This document shows, piece by piece, positions 14,740 through 22,179 of a stretch of 30,206 bases of DNA. The notes beneath the pieces are model-generated. The model was not told the DNA's origin and searched no databases. It was given only the letters and a program-made list of their open reading frames with translations. Where the stretch lies: NCBI RefSeq assembly GCF_042675965.1, contig NZ_JBHTKJ010000010.1, forward strand, positions 1 to 30,206. Reading direction: 5' to 3'. Position numbers and translations under genes: made by a program. The stretch comes from Virgibacillus_R byunsanensis (GTDB lineage Bacteria; Bacillota; Bacilli; Bacillales; Amphibacillaceae). The first letter of the stretch is position 1. Each line of letters begins with the position of its first letter.

Positions 14740-15870
14740 ATGTTTCCGCAAGACTATAATGAAAATCCGTTTATTGTCATATGGGAATTAACACGTGCCT
14801 GTGAATTGAAATGTTTACACTGTCGTGCAGAGGCTCAGTATCATAGAGATCCTCGCGAATTAACATTTGAAGAAGGAAAAAAATTAATTGATGATATATA
14901 CGAGATGAATAATCCGATGCTTGTTTTTACCGGTGGAGATCCATTAATGCGTCCGGATGTTTTTGAAATAGCAGAGTATGCTGTTAAAAAAGGTGTACGG
15001 GTGTCCATAACACCATCAGCAACACCTAATGTAACCAAAGAAGCTATGCAAAAGGCCAAGGATGTGGGGCTATCCAGATGGGCATTCAGTATCGATGGTC
15101 ACAGTGCAGAAGTTCATGATCACTTCCGTGGTACATCAGGATCGTTTGATTTAACCATGAATGCTATAAAATACTTGAATGAACTAGGTATGCCATTACA
15201 AATAAACACAGTTATATCCAGATATAATTATGAGTACTTGGATGAAATGGCCGAAATGGTAGAAAATCTCAATTGTGTATTATGGAGTGTATTTTTTCTT
15301 GTGCCAACAGGACGAGGGAAAGAAACGGACATGATTTCACCAGTCGAACATGAACGAGTATTACAATGGTTATATAAATTATCAAAACGTGTTCCATTTG
15401 ACATAAAAACAACAGCTGCCCAGCATTACCGACGTGTTGTTATTCAGAATAAGATGCGTGAAAAAGTGGCAACCAGTGAAGGTACGAACATTAATTATGA
15501 GGATGCATTAATGAAGGGTAATACTGGTATGATCGATGGATTGGGACGTGCTCCAAAAGGTGTTAATGATGGAAATGGTTTTGTCTTCATATCCCATACA
15601 GGAGACGTATTCCCAAGTGGACTCTTACCAATTAAAGCAGGAAATGTCAGACAAACTCCTTTAGCTAAAATTTACCGGGAGTCAGAAGTTTTCCAGAACC
15701 TGCGTAATCCGGATAAATATAAAGGAAAATGTGGCGTATGCGAATTCCGGCATGTATGTGGTGGTTCACGTTCAAGAGCTTACAATGTAACAGGTGATTA
15801 CATGGAAAGTGAACCATATTGTGTATATATTCCAAAAGCAATGCGTAAAAAGAAAAAGTTAAAGGCATAA
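14740..15870 (+). CDS. Radical SAM/SPASM protein of the TIGR04053 (NirJ/AhbD-like) type
   Basis: 376 residues. The radical SAM cluster motif CELKCLHC has Cys21, Cys25 and Cys28; GGDP at 65-68 is the SAM-binding motif; SIDG is near 127. The SPASM region at the C-terminus has CGVCEFRHVCGG near 330 and a last Cys in ESEPYC, giving ligands for an auxiliary 4Fe-4S cluster. The overall pattern (IWELTRAC, SVFFLVPTGR, KTTAAQHYRRVV) is that of the TIGR04053 family. Its relatives NirJ and AhbD modify haem side chains; the product of this family is not known. ATG 14740 is chosen over a GTG at 14710 because AAGGAGGG (14727-14734) serves it and 14710 lies in a hairpin. Two Crp/Fnr boxes upstream tie it to the neighbouring regulator. 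Confidence 0.88.
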   Translation: MFPQDYNENPFIVIWELTRACELKCLHCRAEAQYHRDPRELTFEEGKKLIDDIYEMNNPMLVFTGGDPLMRPDVFEIAEYAVKKGVRVSITPSATPNVTKEAMQKAKDVGLSRWAFSIDGHSAEVHDHFRGTSGSFDLTMNAIKYLNELGMPLQINTVISRYNYEYLDEMAEMVENLNCVLWSVFFLVPTGRGKETDMISPVEHERVLQWLYKLSKRVPFDIKTTAAQHYRRVVIQNKMREKVATSEGTNINYEDALMKGNTGMIDGLGRAPKGVNDGNGFVFISHTGDVFPSGLLPIKAGNVRQTPLAKIYRESEVFQNLRNPDKYKGKCGVCEFRHVCGGSRSRAYNVTGDYMESEPYCVYIPKAMRKKKKLKA

Positions 15871-15872
15871 AT

Positions 15873-15914
15873 AAAAATGGAGAATGTCTCAAGCGGACAC
15901 ATTCTCCATTTTTT
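15873..15914. terminator. Bidirectional terminator between the radical SAM gene and uppP
   Basis: AAAAATGGAGAATGT / ACATTCTCCATTTTT, a 15-bp perfect stem. It is flanked by T-tracts in both directions and serves both convergent genes. Confidence 0.92.
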
Positions 15915-16736
15915 CTATAAAAAGATAATAACGAGTGCTCCGACGATGAAACAGTAAAAAGCAAAGTATTTTAAGTTACCACTTTTCATTATGTTAATAA
16001 ACCATTTTAATGCAAAAAAGGAAGCAATGATAGAAGCGATAAATGCTAATAGGTATGGAATCATGAACGCATTAAAATTTTCATCGGCAATTATATCTGT
16101 AACAGATAGTACAGTGATTCCAAGGCTTACGGGAACATAAAGTAAAAAGGAAAAACGTAACGCAGTTTCCTGTTTCATTCCAACTAGCATGGCCGCGACA
16201 ATGGTAGCACCTGAACGGCTAATCCCTGGAATCAGTGACACCGACTGGGCAAAGCCGACGATCAGTGCGTCTTTGATATTTAAGTCACCATCATTTTTCT
16301 GACCGCGAAGATTTCGGATAATCCATAAAGCCAGTCCAGTTATGATTAACGTCACACCAACCACTGCTACTCCACTTAATTTTTCCCCTATATAGTCTTC
16401 GAACAATAAACCAATTACACCGGTCGGAATCGTTGCGATCACGAGGAATACAATAAATTGAAAATCCCCTTTGGCATCATCTTCTTTTGTTGTAATATAA
16501 CGAATCCCATTCTGAATTAACCGGATAATATCTTTTCTGAAAACAAGAAGAACAGCAATAAGCGATCCGATGTTAACAAAAATCTCAAACGTTAACCCTT
16601 GCATATTAATGTTAAAGAGTTTTTGTAAAATAACCAAATGCCCACTTGAAGATATCGGAATTGGTTCAGAGAATCCTTGGAAAAGTCCTAAAAATATATA
16701 CTTGAGTAACACCCATAAATCAGTAGCAACGTCCAT
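15915..16736 (-). CDS. uppP: Undecaprenyl-diphosphatase UppP/BacA
   Basis: Integral membrane enzyme that removes a phosphate from undecaprenyl pyrophosphate, recycling the lipid carrier for cell-wall synthesis and giving bacitracin tolerance. It has 273 residues and about eight membrane segments. Catalytic signatures are GLFQGFSEPIPISSSGHLVI near residue 17 (Glu and the Ser-rich loop) and SVSLIPGISRSGATI near 167 (Arg-Ser). GGAGGT is seven bases before the ATG. It is a single gene with its own terminator. Confidence 0.95.
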   Translation of the reverse strand: MDVATDLWVLLKYIFLGLFQGFSEPIPISSSGHLVILQKLFNINMQGLTFEIFVNIGSLIAVLLVFRKDIIRLIQNGIRYITTKEDDAKGDFQFIVFLVIATIPTGVIGLLFEDYIGEKLSGVAVVGVTLIITGLALWIIRNLRGQKNDGDLNIKDALIVGFAQSVSLIPGISRSGATIVAAMLVGMKQETALRFSFLLYVPVSLGITVLSVTDIIADENFNAFMIPYLLAFIASIIASFFALKWFINIMKSGNLKYFAFYCFIVGALVIIFL

Positions 16737-16828
16737 AATACTACCTCCAATTTTCTTTTCGTTCTTACGTTAACCATGTCACCATCCCATAGGCATATGA
16801 ATAGTCTAAATGGTGAGGAGGTTGAATA

Positions 16829-17149
16829 ATGAATCAATATCAACATATGTATGATTTATGTAAAAGTCATATGCATTCTTATGTACTTGCAGAAACAACT
16901 GATGGAACACAGGTGGATGGCATTATTACAGGGTTAGATGACGAGAATGTGTATTTAGCAGTACCAACAGACCAGTATGAACAGCAGCAGATGCAACCTT
17001 ATCCCGGCCAAAATTACCAACGACAGTTTGGATACGGGTTTGGCGGATACGGTTATCCGGGCTATGGATATGGGCGCCCTCATAGATTCAGACGTCTCAT
17101 TCTACCTTTAGTGGCACTGACTGCTTTAAGTGCACTGCCCTGGTATTAA
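16829..17149 (+). CDS. Small Gly/Tyr-rich protein with an LSm-like N-terminus
   Basis: 106 residues in three parts. Residues 1-45 look like a short beta-rich unit (HSYVLAETTDGTQVDGIITG, then VYLAVP) similar in pattern to LSm/Hfq-type strands. Residues 46-85 are low-complexity (QQQMQPYPGQNYQRQFGYGF, then repeats of GYG/GYP). Residues 86-106 are RFRRLILPLVALTALSALPW, a membrane-seeking tail common in small Bacillus proteins. GAGGAGG precedes the ATG. A spore or surface-associated protein is possible; the function is unknown to me. Confidence 0.75.
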   Translation: MNQYQHMYDLCKSHMHSYVLAETTDGTQVDGIITGLDDENVYLAVPTDQYEQQQMQPYPGQNYQRQFGYGFGGYGYPGYGYGRPHRFRRLILPLVALTALSALPWY

Positions 17150-17170
17150 AATACACCATACAGAACAAAA

Positions 17171-17410
17171 GTTAGAAGCGCCCTTACAGGCTAAGTTCGT
17201 CACGTCCTTGAAAAAGAAAAGCACTTTTTCTGTGTGCCATGTTTTATTCAGGGAAGATTTCTTTATCCTGTAGCGTCATTAGTACGTCCTCGAAAAAGAA
17301 GTACACTTTTTCATCGTGCGATGTTTCGCTATCGAAGTATTCCTTGTCCTGTACGTCGGAGTGACTCAAACAGTTAATAATTTATCCATAGGCCCCTAAT
17401 TTTATAATTT
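17171..17410 (+). repeat. Family B intergenic repeat, copy 3 (duplicated core)
   Basis: CCCTTACAGGCT, core 1 (CACGTCCTTGAAAAAGAAAA, ending TTTCTTTATCCTGT), core 2 (TACGTCCTCGAAAAAGAAGT, ending ATTCCTTGTCCTGT) and a tail matching copy 2 (TTATCCATAGGCCCCTAATT). It fills most of the 323-base gap between the Gly/Tyr-rich gene and yjzD. Confidence 0.78.
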
Positions 17411-17423
17411 TCTAAGTCAATAT

Positions 17424-17455
17424 AAAACCCTTGCCACAGCTCTAAAGGCAAGGGT
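17424..17455 (-). terminator. Intrinsic terminator of the yjzD-like gene
   Basis: ACCCTTGCC / GGCAAGGGT, a 9-bp perfect stem with an 11-base loop. On the minus strand TTTTATATT follows. It lies 18 bases past the stop. Confidence 0.82.
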
Positions 17456-17472
17456 CAATCATCCATTAAAAC

Positions 17473-17649
17473 TTAATGATCACTTTCTTCTTTTAAAGCT
17501 CCACCTAAAGCAAATACACCCACTGATAAAATACCTGCTAGTATGATCGTGTGTGTGAAATTAAACGGATCTCCGGCCATGCTTGAAAGTACATATGATA
17601 TAACTCCACTTATTAATAAAGCCCAAAATATTGCAGAAATAAATCGCAT
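17473..17649 (-). CDS. yjzD: YjzD-like small membrane protein (DUF2929)
   Basis: A 58-residue protein, too short for usual ORF cut-offs: MRFISAIFWALLISGVISYV, then a short loop (LSSMAGDPFNF), a second segment (TIILAGILSVGVFALGGAL) and KEESDH. Two membrane segments with an acidic tail fit DUF2929/YjzD. GAGGTG lies seven bases before the ATG. In B. subtilis yjzD lies just before yjaU-yjaV-med, the order seen here, though here it is on the opposite strand. Function is unknown. Confidence 0.78.
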   Translation of the reverse strand: MRFISAIFWALLISGVISYVLSSMAGDPFNFTHTIILAGILSVGVFALGGALKEESDH

Positions 17650-17786
17650 TATTACACCTCGTTTTTTATTCTTTGGTAAATACGTTTGCTATACATTCCT
17701 CATATATTTTATCAAATCGGTTTCAAAAATAAAAGTTATTTCTTTGACGAATCGATTGTAAGTTAATGTAAGGAGAGGAGATCACT

Positions 17787-18401
17787 ATGTTATATTTGGT
17801 TAGCAATTGTTATGATTGGATTGGTTATCATCTTGTTACCACACTATTAGAAAATGGCTGTCATGTGGAAGGAATTGGTGATACGTCATCACAAAAACAG
17901 GAGCATTTATCCATGTTTTTTGCAAGAAATGATCTTTTTACCGAGGTATCCAAACCTAAAACGAAGGAATATGATGTTGCTTATCTAATTGGCGATGACG
18001 ACCTTGAAACAGATGCTAAAGCGAAAAGGACCGTAAGATTGAACGATAGTAAAAAATCTCGGAATCATAATCAAGATACATTAAACATAAAACTTCCACT
18101 ATTATTTGGCGAGTGGATGCCAATGAATGAGGAGGGGATATATGACGGGGATGAGTTTATTTCGTTTGATTCTACTAATTTTCAAACAAATGCTATCCAT
18201 GTTGAAGATTTTATGAAAAGCTTGTTACAGTGGACTAAATCGACAAATATCGCAACCGAATTGGAAGTGTTTTCTGAAAAAAATAAGGATAGAAAAGAAA
18301 TAAAACTTGAAAATTCTATATTTCTCCGTGACAATATTCCTATGGATGAAAGTTTAGAGAAGGTAAAAAGTCATTATAAACAGTTCAGGAAATTTTACTA
18401 G
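17787..18401 (+). CDS. YjaV-like protein with a Rossmann-type N-terminus
   Basis: A 204-residue protein. The N-terminus (YLVSNCYDWIGYHLVTTLLENG near residue 3) resembles a degenerate NAD(P)-binding fold of the epimerase type, with a WIGYH in place of GxxGxxG. The rest (LPLLFGEWMPMNEEG near 104; AIHVEDF near 137, like the late SDR signature) keeps the extended-SDR outline but has no YxxxK, so catalysis is doubtful. The position before med corresponds to yjaU/yjaV of B. subtilis. AGGAGAGGAG lies seven bases before the ATG. It is probably in one transcript with med, 70 bases downstream. Confidence 0.65.
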   Translation: MLYLVSNCYDWIGYHLVTTLLENGCHVEGIGDTSSQKQEHLSMFFARNDLFTEVSKPKTKEYDVAYLIGDDDLETDAKAKRTVRLNDSKKSRNHNQDTLNIKLPLLFGEWMPMNEEGIYDGDEFISFDSTNFQTNAIHVEDFMKSLLQWTKSTNIATELEVFSEKNKDRKEIKLENSIFLRDNIPMDESLEKVKSHYKQFRKFY

Positions 18402-18471
18402 GTGTAAATTAAATTATAATTGAAATTATAGAAGGACGTCTTGTTACAGTTCCTAGATTGGAGTGCCGACG

Positions 18472-19449
18472 TTGAAAAAAACCGTTGCCATACTATTGTT
18501 TGTATCAGCAATTATAGTCATCTTTTTATCCAGTTGTAGTCATTATTTTAACCAAGGTGAGATTCAAAAGGTTGGTATGTTAGTGGAAAATCCGATCCAT
18601 GAACAGGCTTGGACTAAAAGAGGATATGAAGGTTTGCTCGACATCAGTGAGAAATTTGATGTGGAAGTATACTACAAAGAAGGAATACAATCTGATCAGG
18701 AAATTGCGAATGCAGTGGATGAGTTTGTTAATGATGGTGTAAATCTCATATTTGGACATAGTAATACGTATGGGAAAACATTCATGGACATTTCACAATT
18801 TTATCCCGATGTTCATTTTGTTTACTTTAATGGTGGATATTTTTCCGATAATGTCACGAGCTTGAACTTTAATGCTCATGCGATGGGTTTCTTTGGTGGT
18901 ATGGTAGCAGGCGAGATGACAAACACGAACGAAGTAGGGCTTATTGCTGCCTATGAATGGCAACCAGAAGTAGAAGGATTTTACGAAGGTGTTAAATACC
19001 AAAATCCGTCTGCAAACGTACATATGGATTTTATTAGGGATTGGAATGATCAGGATACAGCTTTAGATGTTTATGATGATATGAGAAGAGATACAGTTGA
19101 CGTTTTTTATCCTGCAGGGGATGCGTTTAGCCAGCAAGTGATTCAACGAGCAAATGAGGATAGTGCATATGCAATCGGCTTTGTTACAGACCAATCGCAT
19201 ATTGATCAATCAACTGTGTTAACGAGTACGATCCAACATGTGGACAAGCTATATACGTTAACTGCTGAACGATTCGATAATAACGAGCTCAAGGGTAGTA
19301 TTTTAACATTCGATTTTCAGGATGAAGTGATTTCCTTAGGAGAGTACAGTTCAGAAGTACCTGAATCATTCCAGCGTGTGCTGGATGATTCTATAGAGAC
19401 ATATATTGAAACTGAATTATTGCCAAATGAACTAGAAAACAACCGATAG
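18472..19449 (+). CDS. med: Med-like BMP-family lipoprotein (competence-associated)
   Basis: A 325-residue BMP/PnrA-type substrate-binding-like lipoprotein. The signal peptide MKKTVAILLFVSAIIVIFLS ends in lipobox LSSC. The binding domain then starts (KVGMLVENPIHEQAWTKRGY), with NLIFGHSNTYG near 94 and GMVAGEMT near 144. I place the start at TTG 18472, which has TTGGAG eight bases upstream; a GTG at 18463 overlaps that site. In B. subtilis Med raises comK expression and precedes comZ and fabHA; here comZ is absent from the expected place. Med identity rests on family plus position. Confidence 0.8.
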   Translation: MKKTVAILLFVSAIIVIFLSSCSHYFNQGEIQKVGMLVENPIHEQAWTKRGYEGLLDISEKFDVEVYYKEGIQSDQEIANAVDEFVNDGVNLIFGHSNTYGKTFMDISQFYPDVHFVYFNGGYFSDNVTSLNFNAHAMGFFGGMVAGEMTNTNEVGLIAAYEWQPEVEGFYEGVKYQNPSANVHMDFIRDWNDQDTALDVYDDMRRDTVDVFYPAGDAFSQQVIQRANEDSAYAIGFVTDQSHIDQSTVLTSTIQHVDKLYTLTAERFDNNELKGSILTFDFQDEVISLGEYSSEVPESFQRVLDDSIETYIETELLPNELENNR

Positions 19450-19466
19450 AGGGCATCTATCGGTTG
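19440..19466 (+). terminator. Intrinsic terminator of med
   Basis: CAACCGATAGA / TCTATCGGTTG, 11-bp perfect stem, five-base loop, followed by TTTAG. It overlaps the med stop codon. Confidence 0.78.
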
Positions 19467-19502
19467 TTTAGATTGGCTTATTTCGTAAGTTTTATTGCTT
19501 TT

Positions 19503-19917
19503 AATCTTCGCAGTTGATATAAACTGCGACGTAACTTGATGTGACGGTAACCTACCGCTACGGAAATACACTTCGCTTTCCGTGGGCGGCTGGTGAGCCT
19601 CCTCGAGCTAACGCTCTGCGGGGTCTCAACTAGGCCTCTGCTCCCACAGGAGTCTACGTGTATTTCCTCCGCTGTTATTTCCGTTACTGTCTTGGGACTG
19701 TATCAGTATTAATAAAACACCTTACCAGTCAGGGTGAGCGGAGGGCGGTGACTCCTGCGGGAACAGCACGTGTCCGAAGACCCCGCAGAGTGGTTTTCTC
19801 GAGGAGGCTGAGGCCGTGCCCGCGGAAAGCATCCGCCCGTAGCGGTCCCAGACGGCGGCAATAGCGCGTGTTCTTAGAAATAAGCCTAAAGTTACTTCGC
19901 AGTTTATATCTATTCTG
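19503..19917. repeat. Long inverted pair of a GC-rich Bacillaceae intergenic repeat
   Basis: Arms at about 19555-19675 and 19730-19860 are imperfect inverted copies. The left arm has GGTGAGCCTCCTCGAGCTAA, GCTCTGCGGGGTCTCAACTA and CCCACAGGAGTC. The right arm has GTGACTCCTGCGGGAACAGC, GACCCCGCAGAGTGGTTTTC and TCGAGGAGGCTGAGG. Outer flanks also match inversely: GATATAAACTGCGACGTAACT (19512-19532) and AGTTACTTCGCAGTTTATATC (19890-19910), one mismatch in 21. GC content is far above the surroundings. The 505-base gap between med and the LysM gene holds only this; it is non-coding. Confidence 0.82.
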
Positions 19918-19954
19918 GCAAAAACAATAATTTCTTAGAAAACAGCCTTTAGTT

Positions 19955-20767
19955 TTAACTATTCACGAAGAAGACTTTTGTCCGGACAAGGTCTTGAATG
20001 GATCCGTCCTGGGCGCTTCTAGTATATACTTGCAGTTCTCCAAGTGAAGCTGTTGGGGCATTATCAAAAGCTATATTGTCTCGAAATTCACTATAAGATG
20101 GTGCGCCATACCGAGCTGTTGTGGATGTTTCTTCTGTAACTATGACGTCATTATTATCAATAAGTCGGTACAGAACATTAGCCTCAAAAGATCTAGCATA
20201 TCCTTCTATTACAGCATTATCCCGTACGACAGTTCCTGGCAAGGGCAGGGTGACAACAATGTTCTCTGAAGTTGGCAGTGGAATAATGATGCCTAGACCT
20301 TCCACAATAAGATCTTGAGTTACTGCTGGACGATTCAAATTGGCAGTGAGAATTTGATCGACAGGAATACCGGTTCTCTCAGAAATTGAGGCGATCGTAT
20401 CATTGGTTTCCACCTCGTAGATAAATGCAGGAATTTGTATTTGTTGATTGGGGAAAATAAAGTTAGGGTTGTGGATGGTGTCATTGATACCTACTAATAA
20501 ATCTGGGTAAACCGAAAATCGCTGTGACAACGAACCAATTGTATCTCCATATTGAATCACATACAGCGTTTGTGTTTTAGTAGTAAACATTTTAGGAATA
20601 ATTAACAATTGACCAACGAAAATAACGTGTGGATCTGTATATGGGGGATACAAGGAATTGTATTGGGTAATGGCGTCGACTTCACTTTCATAACGCATAG
20701 CAAGACTATATACGGTGTCGCCCGGCTGAACAGTGTGAAGGATATGTGTTCCTCGCCTTATTGTCAT
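19955..20767 (-). CDS. LysM (x3) plus Gmad2 domain protein, probably spore or cell-wall associated
   Basis: A 270-residue protein with three LysM peptidoglycan-binding modules: about 8-54 (HTVQPGDTVYSLAMRYESEV), 66-110 (YVIQYGDTIGSLSQRFSVY) and 113-158 (YEVETNDTIASISERTGIP). A Gmad2-type Ig-like domain follows (about 168-268: VTLPLPGTVVRDNAVIEGYA, ending LVRTKVFFVNS), known from spore-germination proteins. There is no signal peptide, as is usual for spore-coat LysM proteins made in the mother cell. GGAGTGA precedes the ATG. It interrupts the med-fabH order known from B. subtilis. Confidence 0.88.
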   Translation of the reverse strand: MTIRRGTHILHTVQPGDTVYSLAMRYESEVDAITQYNSLYPPYTDPHVIFVGQLLIIPKMFTTKTQTLYVIQYGDTIGSLSQRFSVYPDLLVGINDTIHNPNFIFPNQQIQIPAFIYEVETNDTIASISERTGIPVDQILTANLNRPAVTQDLIVEGLGIIIPLPTSENIVVTLPLPGTVVRDNAVIEGYARSFEANVLYRLIDNNDVIVTEETSTTARYGAPSYSEFRDNIAFDNAPTASLGELQVYTRSAQDGSIQDLVRTKVFFVNS

Positions 20768-20835
20768 AAAATCACTCCTTTGTTGATAGTGTATAAAATA
20801 TATAACTTGAAATTTATGTATACTTATCTATAGAA

Positions 20836-21040
20836 TCAACCACGTCCAGCTCCAGCGCCCGTGCTGCTAGTGGGCTTCCTGATCCTCCTTACGATAAGTC
20901 AACATCGAATCGCTACCGCTCTTCGTGTTTCCTTTAAGGAAGATCGACTAACTTCGCCGCTTTGCGCGGCAACGTCGACCCACCCGCGATGCGCGGGCGC
21001 AGCCCATACGTCGCTAAACGGGCACTTGCGCTTTTGTTCC
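20836..21040. repeat. Family C GC-rich intergenic element with small hairpins
   Basis: Begins CACGTCCAGCTCCAGCGCCC and includes hairpin-forming GCCGCTTTGCGCGGC and CCCGCGATGCGCGGG, then GGGCACTTGCGCTTTTG. The entry AGCTCCAGCGCC recurs at 1632-1643. It accounts for most of the 439-base gap before fabH, whose last 90 bases hold the promoter. Short ORFs in it have no ribosome binding site. Confidence 0.6.
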
Positions 21041-21119
21041 ATCATTAATGTATATGAATGGATAGTGGGTAAATATACAAATGATTTCATTTGTAAGGGT
21101 GTATCCGTATTTTTGTTTC

Positions 21120-21148
21120 TTGCAAATTAGCAATAAATGCATTAAAAT
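21120..21148 (+). promoter_or_regulatory. Candidate promoter of fabH-fabF
   Basis: TTGCAA (21120-21125) and TAAAAT (21143-21148) with a 17-base spacer. It lies about 50 bases upstream of the predicted fabH ribosome binding site and overlaps the operator-like sequence at 21148. Confidence 0.55.
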
Positions 21149-21164
21149 TAGTACCAAGTCATAA
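21148..21164 (+). promoter_or_regulatory. Candidate FapR operator of fabH-fabF
   Basis: TTAGTACCAAGTCATAA resembles the 17-bp FapR site (TTAGTACC-centre-TACTAA type). The left half is perfect and the right half is degenerate. It sits at the -10/+1 region, where FapR blocks transcription until malonyl-CoA releases it; fabHA-fabF is a known FapR target in B. subtilis. Confidence 0.6.
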
Positions 21165-21206
21165 TATTTGATAATAAAAACTTCAAGTATATAAGGGGAT
21201 GGAAAT

Positions 21207-22145
21207 ATGGATGTTGGTGTATTAGGAACAGGTCATTATCTTCCAACAAAAATACTAACAAATAAAGATATGGAAAAAATCGTGGATACAAATGATGAAT
21301 GGATAAGAACAAGAACAGGAATAGAAGAGAGAAGAATTGCTGAAGATGACGTTGACACTTCAGACATGGCTTTCCATGCTGCTGAGGAAGCTTTAAAAGA
21401 GGCAAATGTAAAGGCAGAAGATATTGATTTAATATTAGTTGCTACAGTTACACCTGACACACCTTTTCCCTCTGTGTCTTGTATGCTACAAGATAGATTA
21501 GGAGCTACAAAGGCAGCTGCGATGGACATTGGTGCTGCTTGTTCAGGATTTATGTATGGCATCGTAACGGCAAAGCAATTTATTGAAACGAAGGCATATA
21601 AAAAGGTTTTGGTCATCGGAACCGAAAAGCTGTCTAAAATCACCAACTGGGAGGATCGCGGTACATGTGTTCTTCTAGGTGATGGTGCAGGTGCTGCAGT
21701 GATTGGTGAAGTTTCAGAAGGAAGAGGGATTTTATCATTTGAGTTAGGGGCAAATGGCGCAGGTGGCAAAGAGTTATACCAAAACGAAGACGACCAATTA
21801 GTGATGAATGGGCGCGAGGTATATAAATTTGCTGTTAGACAAATGCCAGAGTCAACCGTTAATGTCGTCGAAAAAATAGGACATAGTAAAGAAGATGTCG
21901 ATTATTTAATACCGCACCAAGCAAACATTAGAATTATGAATGCAGCCCGTGAGCGGTTAGGAATATCTGAAGATAAAATGGCTACGACCATTAAAAAATA
22001 TGGGAATAATTCCTCTGCATCTATACCGATGGCTTTATCAGAATCTGTTAAAAGTGGTAAAATTAAAGATGATGATTTAGTCGTGTTAGTAGGATTTGGT
22101 GGAGGACTTACGTGGGGTGCAGTATCGTTACGTTGGGGTAAATAA
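21207..22145 (+). CDS. fabH: 3-oxoacyl-[ACP] synthase III (FabH)
   Basis: Condenses a short acyl-CoA primer with malonyl-ACP to start type II fatty acid synthesis. It has 312 residues, the normal length. The catalytic triad is visible: Cys112 in GAACSGF, His in LIPHQANIR near 238 and Asn in GNNSSASIP near 268. The GVLGTGHYLP opening and C-terminal GFGGGLTWGAVSLRWG are typical. GGGGATGG is five bases before the ATG. It forms an operon with fabF 34 bases downstream. In B. subtilis the position is that of fabHA, the isoform favouring branched primers; the primer preference here is inferred. Confidence 0.95.
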   Translation: MDVGVLGTGHYLPTKILTNKDMEKIVDTNDEWIRTRTGIEERRIAEDDVDTSDMAFHAAEEALKEANVKAEDIDLILVATVTPDTPFPSVSCMLQDRLGATKAAAMDIGAACSGFMYGIVTAKQFIETKAYKKVLVIGTEKLSKITNWEDRGTCVLLGDGAGAAVIGEVSEGRGILSFELGANGAGGKELYQNEDDQLVMNGREVYKFAVRQMPESTVNVVEKIGHSKEDVDYLIPHQANIRIMNAARERLGISEDKMATTIKKYGNNSSASIPMALSESVKSGKIKDDDLVVLVGFGGGLTWGAVSLRWGK

Positions 22146-22179
22146 ATATATGAGATATGTTTAATAGGAGGAGTACTAT

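Noticed and set aside
19658..19864. 68-codon plus-strand open frame rich in Arg
   Set aside because: It is inside the GC-rich inverted repeat; the composition comes from the repeat and there is no start signal.
20861..21130. 89-codon plus-strand and 63-codon minus-strand open frames before fabH
   Set aside because: Both are in the family C element, overlap each other and lack ribosome binding sites.
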